From: an uncultured Collinsella sp.
Lineage (GTDB): Bacteria; Actinomycetota; Coriobacteriia; Coriobacteriales; Coriobacteriaceae
Length of the DNA: 64,000 nt
Direction: 5' to 3'
Assembly: GCA_959026725.1 (NCBI GenBank)
Contig: CAUFMG010000008.1
Coordinates: 1 to 64,000, forward strand
In this document: piece after piece, positions 16,813 to 25,655 of the stretch
Layout: the number at the start of each line of letters is the position of its first letter
Position numbering within the stretch: position 1 is the first letter of the stretch
The notes under the pieces: generated by a model
Database searches by the model: none
What the model was told of the DNA's origin: nothing
What the model saw: only the letters and a program-made list of their open reading frames with translations
Made by a program: the position numbers and the translations under genes

Positions 16813-18219
16813 CTAGTTGTCGTCATCGTCCATGGAGCCGTCGATGCCGGTTTTGGTGTCGTCCGAGATGGAGTCATCGTCCTTGGCAAAGGGGTTCTTG
16901 AAGAAGCCCGTGGCATCGGGCTGCAGACCAGAGAGCTTGATCCAGGGATTATCGAGCTCGGGCCTGGGCATGGCCTTGGCCTCGGGCGCAGTCTCGTTAC
17001 CGATGAGCTCGGACTCGTAGATGAAGGTGTCGTCGCCGAGCGCGTCGTAGGCGGCGACCGGGTTGCCATCGGCATCGCGGTACGGCGTGCCCTTAAACAC
17101 GGCGCCATCATAGGCCACAAGCTGGCGGCCGGTCTCATTCTCGAAGTAGTATACGAAGATACCCTTGAGGGCCGCACACAGCGGGATGGAAATAATCATG
17201 CCGATGGGGCCCATGAGTGCCGAGCCAATAACGAGCGCCGTGAGGCTCATGATGGGATGCACCTGCACCGAGCTCTGCATGACCTTAGGCGAAATCACGT
17301 TATCGGTGACGTTTTGCGCGACCATCGTCACGATGAGCGTCCATAACGCCAACATGGGACTGAACATGAAGCCGAGTACCGTAGCGATTGCTGCGCTCAC
17401 CCAGGGACCGACGACCGGAACCAAATGCATGATGCCGGTAAAGATAGCCATGAGCGCCGCATACGGATGACCGATGATCATAAAACCGATAAAGGCGAGG
17501 AAACCACCGCAGATGGACGTCACGACCATACCGCGCATGTAGCCGCCGACAGAGCGAGAAAGGATGGCGACCATAAAGCGGTACGAGGTCTCCTTCTCCT
17601 GACCGATGATGGTGCAAATCTCGTGATGCATGCGAGGGTAGTCGCAGGCCACCCAGTAGGCAAGCACCAGACCAAGGAAGATCACGAACAACTGCGAGGC
17701 CGTATTGGTGATGAGCGGGAACACACCGCGGCCAAGCTCAGCAGCGATCTGAGACACATACTTCGATGCCACGGCAACCAGCGACGAAAGATTATCGTCC
17801 AAATACTCCTTGAGCGGCGTGTTGTTGAGCGTCTTGGCATGCGAGATCATCTCATTGAGATCGCCACCCGCAACACGAAGCTGCTCGGGCAGGCGGCTCA
17901 GGACTTCCATGATCTGGCCAAAGAGAATCGGCGACAAGATGCAAACGACACCGACGAGCACGGCAACAACAACAATAAGCGCGATAAGCGAACCGATGCC
18001 GCGATTCACGCCATGGTGCTCGAGCCAGTTGGTGATCGGGGACATCACAAAAGCAATGATGGAGCCGACGGCAAGAAACTCAATGACCGGTGCCAGGATG
18101 CCCATAAGGTTAAAGATGACAGCAGCAATAACAATGCAGCCGACAACAGCCCAAATGCGCAGCGTCAGAATGCGGGTGTCGCGCAGCACGCGATCGGTTT
18201 GTTGGGGGTGCTCACTCAT
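16813..18219 (-). CDS. AI-2E family transporter (PerM/YdiK-like membrane protein)
   Basis: Polytopic inner-membrane protein of 468 aa with about eight hydrophobic segments (for example VGCIVIAAVIFNLMGIL and VVVAVLVGVVCILSPILFG) and the conserved PVVGPWVSA region of the family. The family was named for autoinducer-2 export in E. coli TqsA, but many members have other or unknown substrates. A hydrophilic, acidic C-terminal tail of about 110 residues is longer than usual. It overlaps the sigma-factor gene by 4 nt, so it belongs to the stress-sigma operon. Confidence 0.88.
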   Translation of the reverse strand: MSEHPQQTDRVLRDTRILTLRIWAVVGCIVIAAVIFNLMGILAPVIEFLAVGSIIAFVMSPITNWLEHHGVNRGIGSLIALIVVVAVLVGVVCILSPILFGQIMEVLSRLPEQLRVAGGDLNEMISHAKTLNNTPLKEYLDDNLSSLVAVASKYVSQIAAELGRGVFPLITNTASQLFVIFLGLVLAYWVACDYPRMHHEICTIIGQEKETSYRFMVAILSRSVGGYMRGMVVTSICGGFLAFIGFMIIGHPYAALMAIFTGIMHLVPVVGPWVSAAIATVLGFMFSPMLALWTLIVTMVAQNVTDNVISPKVMQSSVQVHPIMSLTALVIGSALMGPIGMIISIPLCAALKGIFVYYFENETGRQLVAYDGAVFKGTPYRDADGNPVAAYDALGDDTFIYESELIGNETAPEAKAMPRPELDNPWIKLSGLQPDATGFFKNPFAKDDDSISDDTKTGIDGSMDDDDN

Positions 18220-19007
18220 GAACGAATCATCACTCCGTCGGGGTCAATCTTGTCCTGAATCTTCTTAAGCGTGCGGCGCAGCAGACGCGAAACCTGCACC
18301 TGAGAAATACCCAGCTTCTTGGCGATCTCGATCTGGGTCATGCCCTTCACAAAGCGCAGCTCGATCACCTCGCGCTCGCGCGGCGAGAAATCACGGATGG
18401 CCTCCTCAATCACCAAGCGGTCATCGGTAAAGTCGAGCTCGTTGTCGTCGTCGGCGTAACGGTCGAGAATCGAGGGGGCATCGTCGGAATCGGACGCACC
18501 AGGAGCCTCGATGGGCACCGAGGTATAAGCCGAAGACGATTCCATAGCCTCGAGGACCTCATCGACAGTCACATCTAGATACTCAGCGATCTCCTCAACC
18601 TTGGGCGAGCGCTGTAGCTCGTTGGTGAGCTTATCGGTAGCCTGGTTGACCTTGGCCGAGAGCTCCTGCAAGCGACGGGGCACGCGCACGCTCCAGCCCT
18701 TGTCGCGGAAATGGCGTTTGATCTCGCCCAGGATAGTGGGTGTCGCAAACGTCGTGAACTCGAGTCCGCGCTCGGGATCAAAGCGGTCGATAGCCTTGAG
18801 CAGGCCCAAATAGCCAACCTGCATCAGATCATCGAGCGGCTCGCCGCGGTTCTTAAATTTGTTGGCAAGAAACCTTACCAGGTTCATGTGGGACATGACG
18901 AGCTGCTCGCGTGCGTCCGGGTCACCGGTCTCTTTATAGCGACGAAACAGCTCGCGGGTTTTCTCCTTGTCCCAAGCGGTCTTACCGCTCCGGGAACGTT
19001 CGGTCAT
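18216..19007 (-). CDS. SigB/SigF/SigG-type RNA polymerase sigma factor
   Basis: Alternative group 3 sigma-70 factor of 263 aa. Region 2 includes RFLANKFKNRGEPLDDLMQ, GLEFTTFATPTILGEI and the -10-binding RDKGWSVRVPRRLQEL segment. Region 4 has FSPREREVIELRFVKGMTQ followed by the HTH IAKKLGISQVQVSRLLR. Members control general stress or sporulation programmes; in a presumed non-sporulating coriobacterium a stress role is more likely. The gene starts 1 nt after an RsbW-like gene and overlaps the downstream AI-2E transporter by 4 nt, so its own anti-sigma is probably the upstream neighbour. Confidence 0.93.
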   Translation of the reverse strand: MTERSRSGKTAWDKEKTRELFRRYKETGDPDAREQLVMSHMNLVRFLANKFKNRGEPLDDLMQVGYLGLLKAIDRFDPERGLEFTTFATPTILGEIKRHFRDKGWSVRVPRRLQELSAKVNQATDKLTNELQRSPKVEEIAEYLDVTVDEVLEAMESSSAYTSVPIEAPGASDSDDAPSILDRYADDDNELDFTDDRLVIEEAIRDFSPREREVIELRFVKGMTQIEIAKKLGISQVQVSRLLRRTLKKIQDKIDPDGVMIRS

Positions 19008-19008
19008 A

Positions 19009-19386
19009 TTAGATATCCGCCTTGAGGTCGAGGGAAAGCGTCAGGGGCGCCGCAGTCTTTTCGTAGGAATCGCACACGCTCGCCAAAATGAGCTCGGCAT
19101 ACACAGCGGCCTGGTCATCCTCGTCGACGGTGGCCTGGTCACCAAAGGTAAAGGTCATGCCAACGTGAGATTCGTCGACATCGAATTTGATCGAGATGTC
19201 ATCGGAATCAACAGCCGTGCAGCCGAAAATAAATGCTTCCTCGGCAGCCATACGAATGTCCTCGATGCGATCGACGGACATGGAGCAGAGCGCACCGACA
19301 TTTGCCGCCGTCATGCGCACAAGGCGCGCCAGACGCGGGTCGCCGGCAACGGTCAGCGTAATGGGGCAAGTTGCTTCGCTACTCAT
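19009..19386 (-). CDS. RsbW/SpoIIAB-like anti-sigma protein with a degenerate ATP site
   Basis: This 125-aa protein aligns with GHKL-type anti-sigma kinases: DRIEDIRMAAEEA corresponds to the N-box helix and ISIKFDVDESHV to the next strands. However, the conserved N-box Asn is Phe (EAFIFGC in place of EACTNAV), and the glycine-rich G1 and G2 boxes are not recognisable (QATVDEDDQAAVYAELILAS). It may bind sigma without ATP-dependent kinase switching. The start MSSEATCPITL at 19386 overlaps the upstream DUF948 gene by 8 nt; the longer frame lies within that gene. It is directly before the sigma gene. No RsbV/SpoIIAA partner is in the window. Confidence 0.75.
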   Translation of the reverse strand: MSSEATCPITLTVAGDPRLARLVRMTAANVGALCSMSVDRIEDIRMAAEEAFIFGCTAVDSDDISIKFDVDESHVGMTFTFGDQATVDEDDQAAVYAELILASVCDSYEKTAAPLTLSLDLKADI

Positions 19387-19969
19387 CGCAGGACTCCTCG
19401 GTGGTCTCGGCGGGCGTGTAGGTGTAATACTGGGCTGCTTTAGCAGCAGGCTTCTGTGCATCATTGTCACCAGCAGCGACATCGTCCCCGGCTTCGCCAA
19501 TCAGGACACGCTCGGTCGGCTGCTCGGCTTCTTCGGCAGCGGAAAGCTTGCGCTCAGCGTCGGCCGCGGGAGCCTTCACCTTGTTAAAGAGTTTCTGCAC
19601 AGCACCGGCGGCAGAGTCGGTCACGCTAGACACAGCATTGCTGGCCTCGGCCATGCTGCCCGTAACCTCAGAAATGTCGCGAACCACGGCTTCGACCTCT
19701 ACGAGATTGGAGGTAAGGGCATCAACTGCCGTCTTGCTCGACTTAAGTAGCGGCTCCATCTGGGCAAGCGCCGGCGTAAGCTCATCGACAGCGCCATCGA
19801 GCTTTGCCACCACAGGCTGAGCCTCGGCGATGGTGTTGTTGAGGTCGTTCACGGTCTTATCGAGCGAGTCGACAACATTGCGGGTCTTGCGCAGGGTAAG
19901 CGCGAGCTCAGCGATGGCCCACACGCCGGCAACGGCGAGCAGCAGCAGGGCGATTTGAATGGGACTCAT
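19379..19969 (-). CDS. DUF948-family membrane-anchored coiled-coil protein
   Basis: A 196-aa protein with an N-terminal membrane segment (IALLLLAVAGVWAIAELAL) followed by a long helical region of heptad-like repeats (residues about 25-125) of the DUF948/YtxG type, and an acidic, Ala-rich tail. DUF948 proteins occur in Gram-positive stress operons; their biochemical role is unknown. GGGAGG precedes the ATG. It is the first gene of the stress-sigma operon, overlapping the RsbW-like gene by 8 nt, so a link to envelope sensing is plausible but inferred. Confidence 0.82.
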   Translation of the reverse strand: MSPIQIALLLLAVAGVWAIAELALTLRKTRNVVDSLDKTVNDLNNTIAEAQPVVAKLDGAVDELTPALAQMEPLLKSSKTAVDALTSNLVEVEAVVRDISEVTGSMAEASNAVSSVTDSAAGAVQKLFNKVKAPAADAERKLSAAEEAEQPTERVLIGEAGDDVAAGDNDAQKPAAKAAQYYTYTPAETTEESCDE

Positions 19970-20069
19970 ACAAGCCTCCCGGAAAAATCGAAATACAGAC
20001 GCTTTTCATGGTACCCCAAAGGGGACCGAACATGCCAAGAGCAGCAACGTGGGACACAATTATCAGCAG

Positions 20070-21419
20070 CTACTTCGGTGCATTCCCGCTGCGGTCGCGC
20101 TCGCTTTGCTCTACGCGCCACTCTTCCCAGCCGCGCCCGGCAGGCTGCCAGAACGCGCCGCGCTCCAGTCCCTCGGGCAAATAGCGCTGATCAACCCAGC
20201 CTTCGGGATAATCATGCGGATACTTATACACACCGTACTCGTCGCTGCCCGGGCGATGACGGTCGCGCAGATAACTCGGCACTTCGCGCAGCCCACTTGA
20301 ATGGATATCGGCCAGCGCCGCATCGATCGAGGCCTCGCACGCGTTGGATTTTGGCGCCAAGCACACATAGAGCGCAGCCTGAGCCAGGTTAATGCGACAT
20401 TCGGGATAGCCAATGACCTCGGCGGATTTAAACGCAGCATGTGCCACCAAAAGCGCCTGCGGATCGGCGTTACCGACGTCCTCCGAGGCCTGAATCATAA
20501 TGCGGCGAGCGATAAACTTAGGATCCTCCCCTGCGTCAATCATACGCGCGAGCCAATAGATCGTGGCATCGGGGTCGCTTCCGCGCATAGACTTGATGAA
20601 CGCACTGATAATGTCGTAGTGCATGTCGCCGTTTTTGTCGTACGAAAAACCACGACGCGGGTTGGCGATCTTAACGTCATCCACGGTGATGGGATAGCGC
20701 TCCCCCGCCGCCGGCGATGGCGTTCCCTCGGTATCGGGACGCGTGACGGCAATCTCGCTCGCAAGCTCGAGCGTCGTGAGCGCCGAGCGAGCGTCACCCG
20801 CTGCCAGCGTGCAGATGGTCTTGACCGTATCCTCATCGACCGAGAACTTACCGTTCAAGCCCTGCGGTGCCTCAAGCGCACGTTCAATAAGCGTGGCTAT
20901 GTCCTCGTCCTTAAGGTGCTCAAGCTCCACAACACGACCACGCGAGAGCAATGCCGAGTTGACTTCGAAGTACGGATTCTCCGTCGTAGCGCCAATCATA
21001 ATGACGGTACGGTTCTCAACCGCATGCAGTAAGGCATCCTGTTGTGACTTCGAAAAGCGATGAATCTCGTCGATAAACAGGATGGTACGACGGTCATACG
21101 TATTCAGGCGAGTCTTTGCCTCGTCGATCACGCGACGCAGGTCCTTCACGGTACCCGTGACGGCGCTGACCTCGACAAACTCGCTCTTGGTATGGTTGGC
21201 GATAATATGGGCCAGCGTCGTCTTACCCGTACCGGCAGGCCCGTACAGAATCACGCTCGAAAGCACGTCGTGCTCGATCGCGGCACGCAACCATGAGCCC
21301 TTACCGACGGCCTTTTGCTGACCCACGTACTCATCGAGCGAATTGGGGCGCATGCGCACCGCGAGCGGCGCATTTTTAAAGGAACGCTCGCGCGTCGAGG
21401 CAGAAAAAAGGTCGTCCAT
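20070..21419 (-). CDS. rarA: Replication-associated recombination protein A (RarA/MgsA)
   Basis: Clamp-loader-like AAA+ ATPase that acts at stalled replication forks. It has Walker A YGPAGTGKTTL, Walker B ILFIDEIHRFSK, sensor TTENPYFEVNSALLSR, and the MgsA C-terminal tetramerisation domain (SDEYGVYKYPHDYPEGWV). The start MDDLFSAST is preferred by similarity to actinobacterial relatives; ATGs at 21425 and 21434 and a TTG at 21437 are alternatives without better ribosome-binding sites. About 449 aa, normal for the family. Confidence 0.94.
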   Translation of the reverse strand: MDDLFSASTRERSFKNAPLAVRMRPNSLDEYVGQQKAVGKGSWLRAAIEHDVLSSVILYGPAGTGKTTLAHIIANHTKSEFVEVSAVTGTVKDLRRVIDEAKTRLNTYDRRTILFIDEIHRFSKSQQDALLHAVENRTVIMIGATTENPYFEVNSALLSRGRVVELEHLKDEDIATLIERALEAPQGLNGKFSVDEDTVKTICTLAAGDARSALTTLELASEIAVTRPDTEGTPSPAAGERYPITVDDVKIANPRRGFSYDKNGDMHYDIISAFIKSMRGSDPDATIYWLARMIDAGEDPKFIARRIMIQASEDVGNADPQALLVAHAAFKSAEVIGYPECRINLAQAALYVCLAPKSNACEASIDAALADIHSSGLREVPSYLRDRHRPGSDEYGVYKYPHDYPEGWVDQRYLPEGLERGAFWQPAGRGWEEWRVEQSERDRSGNAPK

Positions 21420-21480
21420 AGCCATCCCGTGCATCAATCAAAAACGTTTTCAACTAACCAGTATACCGAAAGGATACGAA

Positions 21481-22728
21481 CTACCGTTCGTTAATATAGG
21501 TACGATGCGGAAACTTTAGACCCGGGAACAGCTTGCTCGTCAGCTCGCAGAAATAGCCGTCCGTCATGCTCGAAATGTAATCCACTACGGTCTGATCTAT
21601 ATCGTCCTGCCAGGCATAGACGCGATCGTAGTAGGAAAGCTGCTGCTCAATGCGAGAAATATGGTGCTTAAAGATGTACGAGGACTCATCGCCTTCGTTT
21701 ATATCCTGCAGGCAACGGTCATAAAGTTTATCGAAGGCCTCGCGCAGCTCCGCCTCGGAGTCGCCTTCGATGCCGCCCTTGCTATAGATCTTCTCGTAGT
21801 TCTCGCGCTTGGCACGGCGGATTTCCTCAAACAGGTCCTCGCTCATCTCGATGCGCGGCTTGCCATAGCTGTGCTCAACGATATCGATGGAGGCATGCGT
21901 AAGGATCCAGCTGTTGTAAGCCCCGCCCAGGCCATCGTCAAAAGCGTCGGGTGCCAGCAGGCCCGCCGCAATTGCGTCTTGGCGATCGCGCCCAACGTAG
22001 GCAAGGATATCCGAGATGCGGACCACGCAGCCTTCGAGCGTCATGGGACGCAGGTGCTCAATGGCGCCATAGCCCGTGGCAATGCAGTCCTCGACAGTTC
22101 GGTCGAACTGGTCAAAGGAGCCCATGTCCGAGAGCTCAAACTCGCGCTGCTCGTACTCGCCGTTATGGCACAACACGCCGTCGAGCGTCTGGAGCGACAC
22201 ATTGCGGCCATATAGGGCATCGAGCACACGGACCGACTGCACGTTATGGAAAAAGAAGCGGCCGGTACGCTCATGATAGATATCGTTGAGGAAGCGCTCG
22301 CCGGCATGGCCGAAAGGCGTGTGTCCCAAGTCGTGGCCCAGACCAATCGCCTCGATCAGATCGCAATTGAGCCCCAGAGCGCGCCCGATATCGCGAGCGA
22401 TACGCGAGACCAGCTGCACGTGCAAACCGCGGCGCGACAGATCGTCATTGCTACGGAAGCTAAAGACCTGCGTTTTGCCTGCATAACGCGTGTACGCCGG
22501 AAGATGAAGAATCTTTTCGGTATCGCGCATAAACGCGGGACGCATAAGCGTGCCTTTGTCGGCAGCGCGATCAACACGACGGATGACCTGGTCGTCGTTG
22601 CAACGATACGGGTTGACATAGCCCGAAGCACGATCGGCGGCAATGCGCTCGACAAGTTCGGGCGGCAATGCCGAGGGAATACGGTCCATGCACGCCTTAA
22701 TGACGGCCGTTTCTTGATTAGTTGTCAT
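21481..22728 (-). CDS. dGTPase-like HD-domain triphosphohydrolase
   Basis: HD-domain phosphohydrolase of 415 aa related to deoxyguanosinetriphosphate triphosphohydrolase, which removes triphosphate from dNTPs. The metal-binding motif is intact: RIARDIGRALGLN, GLGHDLGHTPFGHAGE, and a later Asp in VVRISDILAYVGRD. The ATG at 22728 has AAGGAG 7 nt upstream. It precedes the rarA gene (62 nt apart) and may share its transcript. Substrate preference cannot be told from sequence. Confidence 0.9.
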   Translation of the reverse strand: MTTNQETAVIKACMDRIPSALPPELVERIAADRASGYVNPYRCNDDQVIRRVDRAADKGTLMRPAFMRDTEKILHLPAYTRYAGKTQVFSFRSNDDLSRRGLHVQLVSRIARDIGRALGLNCDLIEAIGLGHDLGHTPFGHAGERFLNDIYHERTGRFFFHNVQSVRVLDALYGRNVSLQTLDGVLCHNGEYEQREFELSDMGSFDQFDRTVEDCIATGYGAIEHLRPMTLEGCVVRISDILAYVGRDRQDAIAAGLLAPDAFDDGLGGAYNSWILTHASIDIVEHSYGKPRIEMSEDLFEEIRRAKRENYEKIYSKGGIEGDSEAELREAFDKLYDRCLQDINEGDESSYIFKHHISRIEQQLSYYDRVYAWQDDIDQTVVDYISSMTDGYFCELTSKLFPGLKFPHRTYINER

Positions 22729-22759
22729 GGCATGCTCCTTAAGAAGGATGCGCAATCGG

Positions 22760-23182
22760 TTACAACGTGCAGCCCACGACCTCGATTATGGCAAAAATCG
22801 GCACCAAAAACGGGAGCAATGGCAGGGAGCGCGATTTTGTGATGAGGCAGGTGATGGCAAGCGCCAGGAGCGAGGCAGCAAATGCCACGATGCCACCCAT
22901 AGGATCGAGCGTGCAAAGCGCGAAGAGCGCCTTGACATCTCCCATGCCAATGCCCGAGGTTTGGCGAAGACGACGCCAGAGGGACTCAGTCAACACGAGA
23001 GCAAGATACACGATGACGGCAAGACCTGCGTGGTCAAGCGTTGTGTTAACACCCTTGTCGAGCCAAACGCCCGCAAAAGCCGCCACGGCACATGCGCCGG
23101 CAAGCTCATTGGGAAACCGTCGCTCTCGGGCATCAATGACCGCGCCGGCAAAGATGCAAATCCAAAACGGGATATAGAACAT
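22760..23182 (-). CDS. Prepilin-peptidase-like A24 aspartyl membrane protease, stand-alone
   Basis: A 140-aa polytopic membrane protein resembling the catalytic part of type IV prepilin peptidases (A24; CpaA/TadV-like), without the N-terminal methylase domain. Both catalytic Asp are present: the first in GAVIDARERRFPN, the second in the GMGDVK form of GxGDxK. The ATG at 23182 follows GAGGGAG. No pilin, secretion ATPase or tad gene is nearby, so its substrate would have to be encoded elsewhere. It sits 31 nt upstream of the dGTPase-like gene and may be cotranscribed with it. Confidence 0.78.
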   Translation of the reverse strand: MFYIPFWICIFAGAVIDARERRFPNELAGACAVAAFAGVWLDKGVNTTLDHAGLAVIVYLALVLTESLWRRLRQTSGIGMGDVKALFALCTLDPMGGIVAFAASLLALAITCLITKSRSLPLLPFLVPIFAIIEVVGCTL

Positions 23183-23213
23183 CGAAACTCCCTCAACTGA
23201 GCGATCAAATACA

Positions 23214-23255
23214 AAAACCACCACAAAGGTGCACTGTCCCCTTTGTGGTGGTTTT
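23214..23255. repeat. Palindrome family B, copy 1 (also a terminator)
   Basis: Arms AAAACCACCACAAAGG (23214-23229) and CCTTTGTGGTGGTTTT (23240-23255) are perfect over 16 bp with a 10-nt loop. In the minus direction it ends in a T-run and would terminate the glycosyltransferase gene. Copy 2 at 31009-31051 has identical arms and, in reverse complement, nearly the same loop (GGACAGTGCA against GGACAGGCA). Confidence 0.85.
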
Positions 23256-23263
23256 GGTGGTGG

Positions 23264-24559
23264 TTATTTGGCGCCTTGCATGACCTCGTCGAGAGTGACG
23301 TTTACGGCATGCTGGGTAGGAACCCAGTCGACCTTCAGGAACAGCGCAGCAACCGTGATGGGGATATAGCTGAACATAAAGATCGGGAAGGTAAACAGGT
23401 TGGTCACCAGGCGCCACTTTTGTGCGCAGTGAATATGCTTGTACTCAAAGATGGTCGTGAGCAGCGCCAGGATAAAGAAGGTCTGGTACATCATCGCAAA
23501 GGTCATAATGAGCGAAGCGGCACACGCCTGCATCTCAACTTCGGTAGCCAAGAAGCCGTGCGAAAGGCCGCCCACGATGAGGAACGTGGCATTGGCGAGC
23601 ATCGAGATCAGGGACAGCAGCATGCCCGGAGCGATGGTCATAAACATGTCGTACGCGGCAAAGCGATGATAGCGGAACGTCGATTTGACAAGATGCTTGC
23701 CATAGGTAAAAAAGACCTGGTAGAAGCCCTTGGTCCAGCGCATACGCTGCTTCCAGGATGCCTTGAACGTCACGGGTTGCTCGTCAAAAAACTCCGCCGG
23801 CGCATAGCCAATGCGAATGCCGTGAATGGCGCAGAACGTAGTGAACTGAATGTCCTCGGTCAGCGTGTGGAACTGCCAGCCGTGCATGCCCTCGATAACG
23901 CTGGCGGAGATAAGGTAGCCCGATCCCGAGACAGCGCAGGAAGTCCTGCAGATATTGCGCGCGTTGTTGAGAAAGCGCGCCTCGCGCAGATACCAGGTAG
24001 CATTAGCTGCCGAGATCCACGAGCTGCCGAAGTTCTTGGAGTTGCGATAGCTCGTGACCACATGGAATCCCTGGTCAAAGGCGTCGTTCATCTTAGACAC
24101 GTAATCGCGGGAGATGACGTTGTCGGCATCGAAGATGAAGTAGCCCTCAAACGTGTCGGGATACTCGTTGAGAATGCGATCGAAACCAAAGTCCATGACC
24201 CAGCTCTTGCCCTTGCGAGCGAGGTCATTACGCTCGTAAACAATGGCACCGGCCTCGCGCGCGAGCTGCGCGGTGTTGTCGGTGCAGGCATCGGCGACCA
24301 CGAAGACCTCGATAAGCTCGGACGGATAATCCTGGTCCTTGATGGAGCGAACGAGGTTGGCAATCACGGCCTCCTCGTTATGTGCCGCAATAAAGAAAGC
24401 ATAGCGATGGAGTTTTTTTGCCTTGGGAGGCGCGACCTCGCCACGAAGAGCGCCAATGACAAAGAAGACCACCTGGTACAGAAAGCAGACCGTGAGCAGC
24501 GTGACAACAATCTGGTTGAAGATCACGATGGGTGTGTTGGTTTGTAAAAAGGCGAGCAT
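23264..24559 (-). CDS. Membrane glycosyltransferase, family 2 (polysaccharide-synthase-like)
   Basis: Processive-type GT2 enzyme of 431 aa. An N-terminal membrane segment is followed by a cytoplasmic GT-A domain with FFIAAHNEEAVIANL, the metal-binding FDADNV, the acceptor/base TED in HTLTEDIQ, and the QxxRW-type QRMRWTKG. Three to four C-terminal membrane helices follow. This resembles cellulose/hyaluronan-synthase-like and N-acetylglucosaminyl transferases; sugar and polymer are unknown. The ATG at 24559 has GGGAG about 5-7 nt upstream. No other polysaccharide genes adjoin it. Confidence 0.88.
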   Translation of the reverse strand: MLAFLQTNTPIVIFNQIVVTLLTVCFLYQVVFFVIGALRGEVAPPKAKKLHRYAFFIAAHNEEAVIANLVRSIKDQDYPSELIEVFVVADACTDNTAQLAREAGAIVYERNDLARKGKSWVMDFGFDRILNEYPDTFEGYFIFDADNVISRDYVSKMNDAFDQGFHVVTSYRNSKNFGSSWISAANATWYLREARFLNNARNICRTSCAVSGSGYLISASVIEGMHGWQFHTLTEDIQFTTFCAIHGIRIGYAPAEFFDEQPVTFKASWKQRMRWTKGFYQVFFTYGKHLVKSTFRYHRFAAYDMFMTIAPGMLLSLISMLANATFLIVGGLSHGFLATEVEMQACAASLIMTFAMMYQTFFILALLTTIFEYKHIHCAQKWRLVTNLFTFPIFMFSYIPITVAALFLKVDWVPTQHAVNVTLDEVMQGAK

Positions 24560-24641
24560 GCAGGCTCCCAGCAACGCGTTACGTAAACAACCGTATATCT
24601 TACCGCAGGCTTACCGAGTTCAAGAAACCACCTAATACTGG

Positions 24642-25655
24642 CTAGGCTTCGAGCAGACCGAGCTGCGGGACGATTTCGTCGCCAGCGGCAGTACGGCCGA
24701 GCGAACGCGGGGCCAGATCATCCAGAACCGCCGCAAGATCCCACGGTAGCTCATCACGGCACTCAATGCGCTCCCCCGTCACGGGATGATCGAATGCCAC
24801 GCGCCAGGAATGCAGGAACTGCCTGGTCAGGCCCTGGTCAGCGCGCGCATCGCACTTGCCGTAAAGCGGATCGCCCACGCAGGCGTGGTTGATATGGCGC
24901 ATATGCACGCGAATCTGATGTGTGCGGCCCGTAAATAGGTGGCACTCGACGAGGGTATAGCCGTCGTCAAAACGCGTGGATTCGAAGCGCTCGAGGACCT
25001 TAAAGGTCGTGATGGCCTGGCGTGCAAAGGGATCATCGGAAACCGCCATCTTCACGCGGTCCCGCGTAGAACGGGCGATACCGGTATTGATAGTGCCCTC
25101 GTCCATGGCAATGTGACCGTGAACAAGCGTAATGTAGCGGCGGTCGAGCGTGCGCGTACGGATAAGATTTTGGAGCGCGCGCTGGGTGTCGTCATCTTTA
25201 GCCGCGAGCATAAGGCCCGAGGTATCGCGATCCAGACGATGCACGATGCCGGGGCGGTCCTCGCCCTGAACGGTGCCCAGATGGTCGATGCCGCAGTGGT
25301 AGACCAGGGCGTTCGCAAGCGTACCGCTCTCGTGGCCGTGAGCAGGATGGCACACGAGACCGCGCTGCTTGGAGAGTACAATGAGGTAGTCGTCCTCGTA
25401 GCGAATGTCGAGCGGGATGGCCTCGGGAATCACGTCGGTCGGGTCGTGTGGCTCGGGCAAGTCAACCGAGATGCGGTCGCCGGCGCGCACGGCATACTTT
25501 TTTGACAGGCAGGTCTCGCCGTTGACGGCAACGGCGCCGCCTTCGATCAGATGTGCGCAGGCAGAACGCGTGGGACAGCCATCATTGGCACCCAGGTAGG
25601 CATCGAGACGCTGACCAGCGGCATCGTCGGCAACAAGAATATGGATGTCGGCCAT
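24642..25655 (-). CDS. RluA/RluD-family pseudouridine synthase
   Basis: Pseudouridylates rRNA (RluD acts on 23S helix 69). The N-terminal S4 domain (QRLDAYLGANDGCPTRSAC) is followed by the catalytic domain with the active Asp in GIVHRLDRDTSGLML and the conserved HLFTGRTHQIRVH. The 337 aa are typical. The start codon shares one base with the lspA stop (TAATG), so translation is coupled to lspA, an arrangement common in Gram-positive genomes. Its exact target within the RluD class is inferred. Confidence 0.93.
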   Translation of the reverse strand: MADIHILVADDAAGQRLDAYLGANDGCPTRSACAHLIEGGAVAVNGETCLSKKYAVRAGDRISVDLPEPHDPTDVIPEAIPLDIRYEDDYLIVLSKQRGLVCHPAHGHESGTLANALVYHCGIDHLGTVQGEDRPGIVHRLDRDTSGLMLAAKDDDTQRALQNLIRTRTLDRRYITLVHGHIAMDEGTINTGIARSTRDRVKMAVSDDPFARQAITTFKVLERFESTRFDDGYTLVECHLFTGRTHQIRVHMRHINHACVGDPLYGKCDARADQGLTRQFLHSWRVAFDHPVTGERIECRDELPWDLAAVLDDLAPRSLGRTAAGDEIVPQLGLLEA

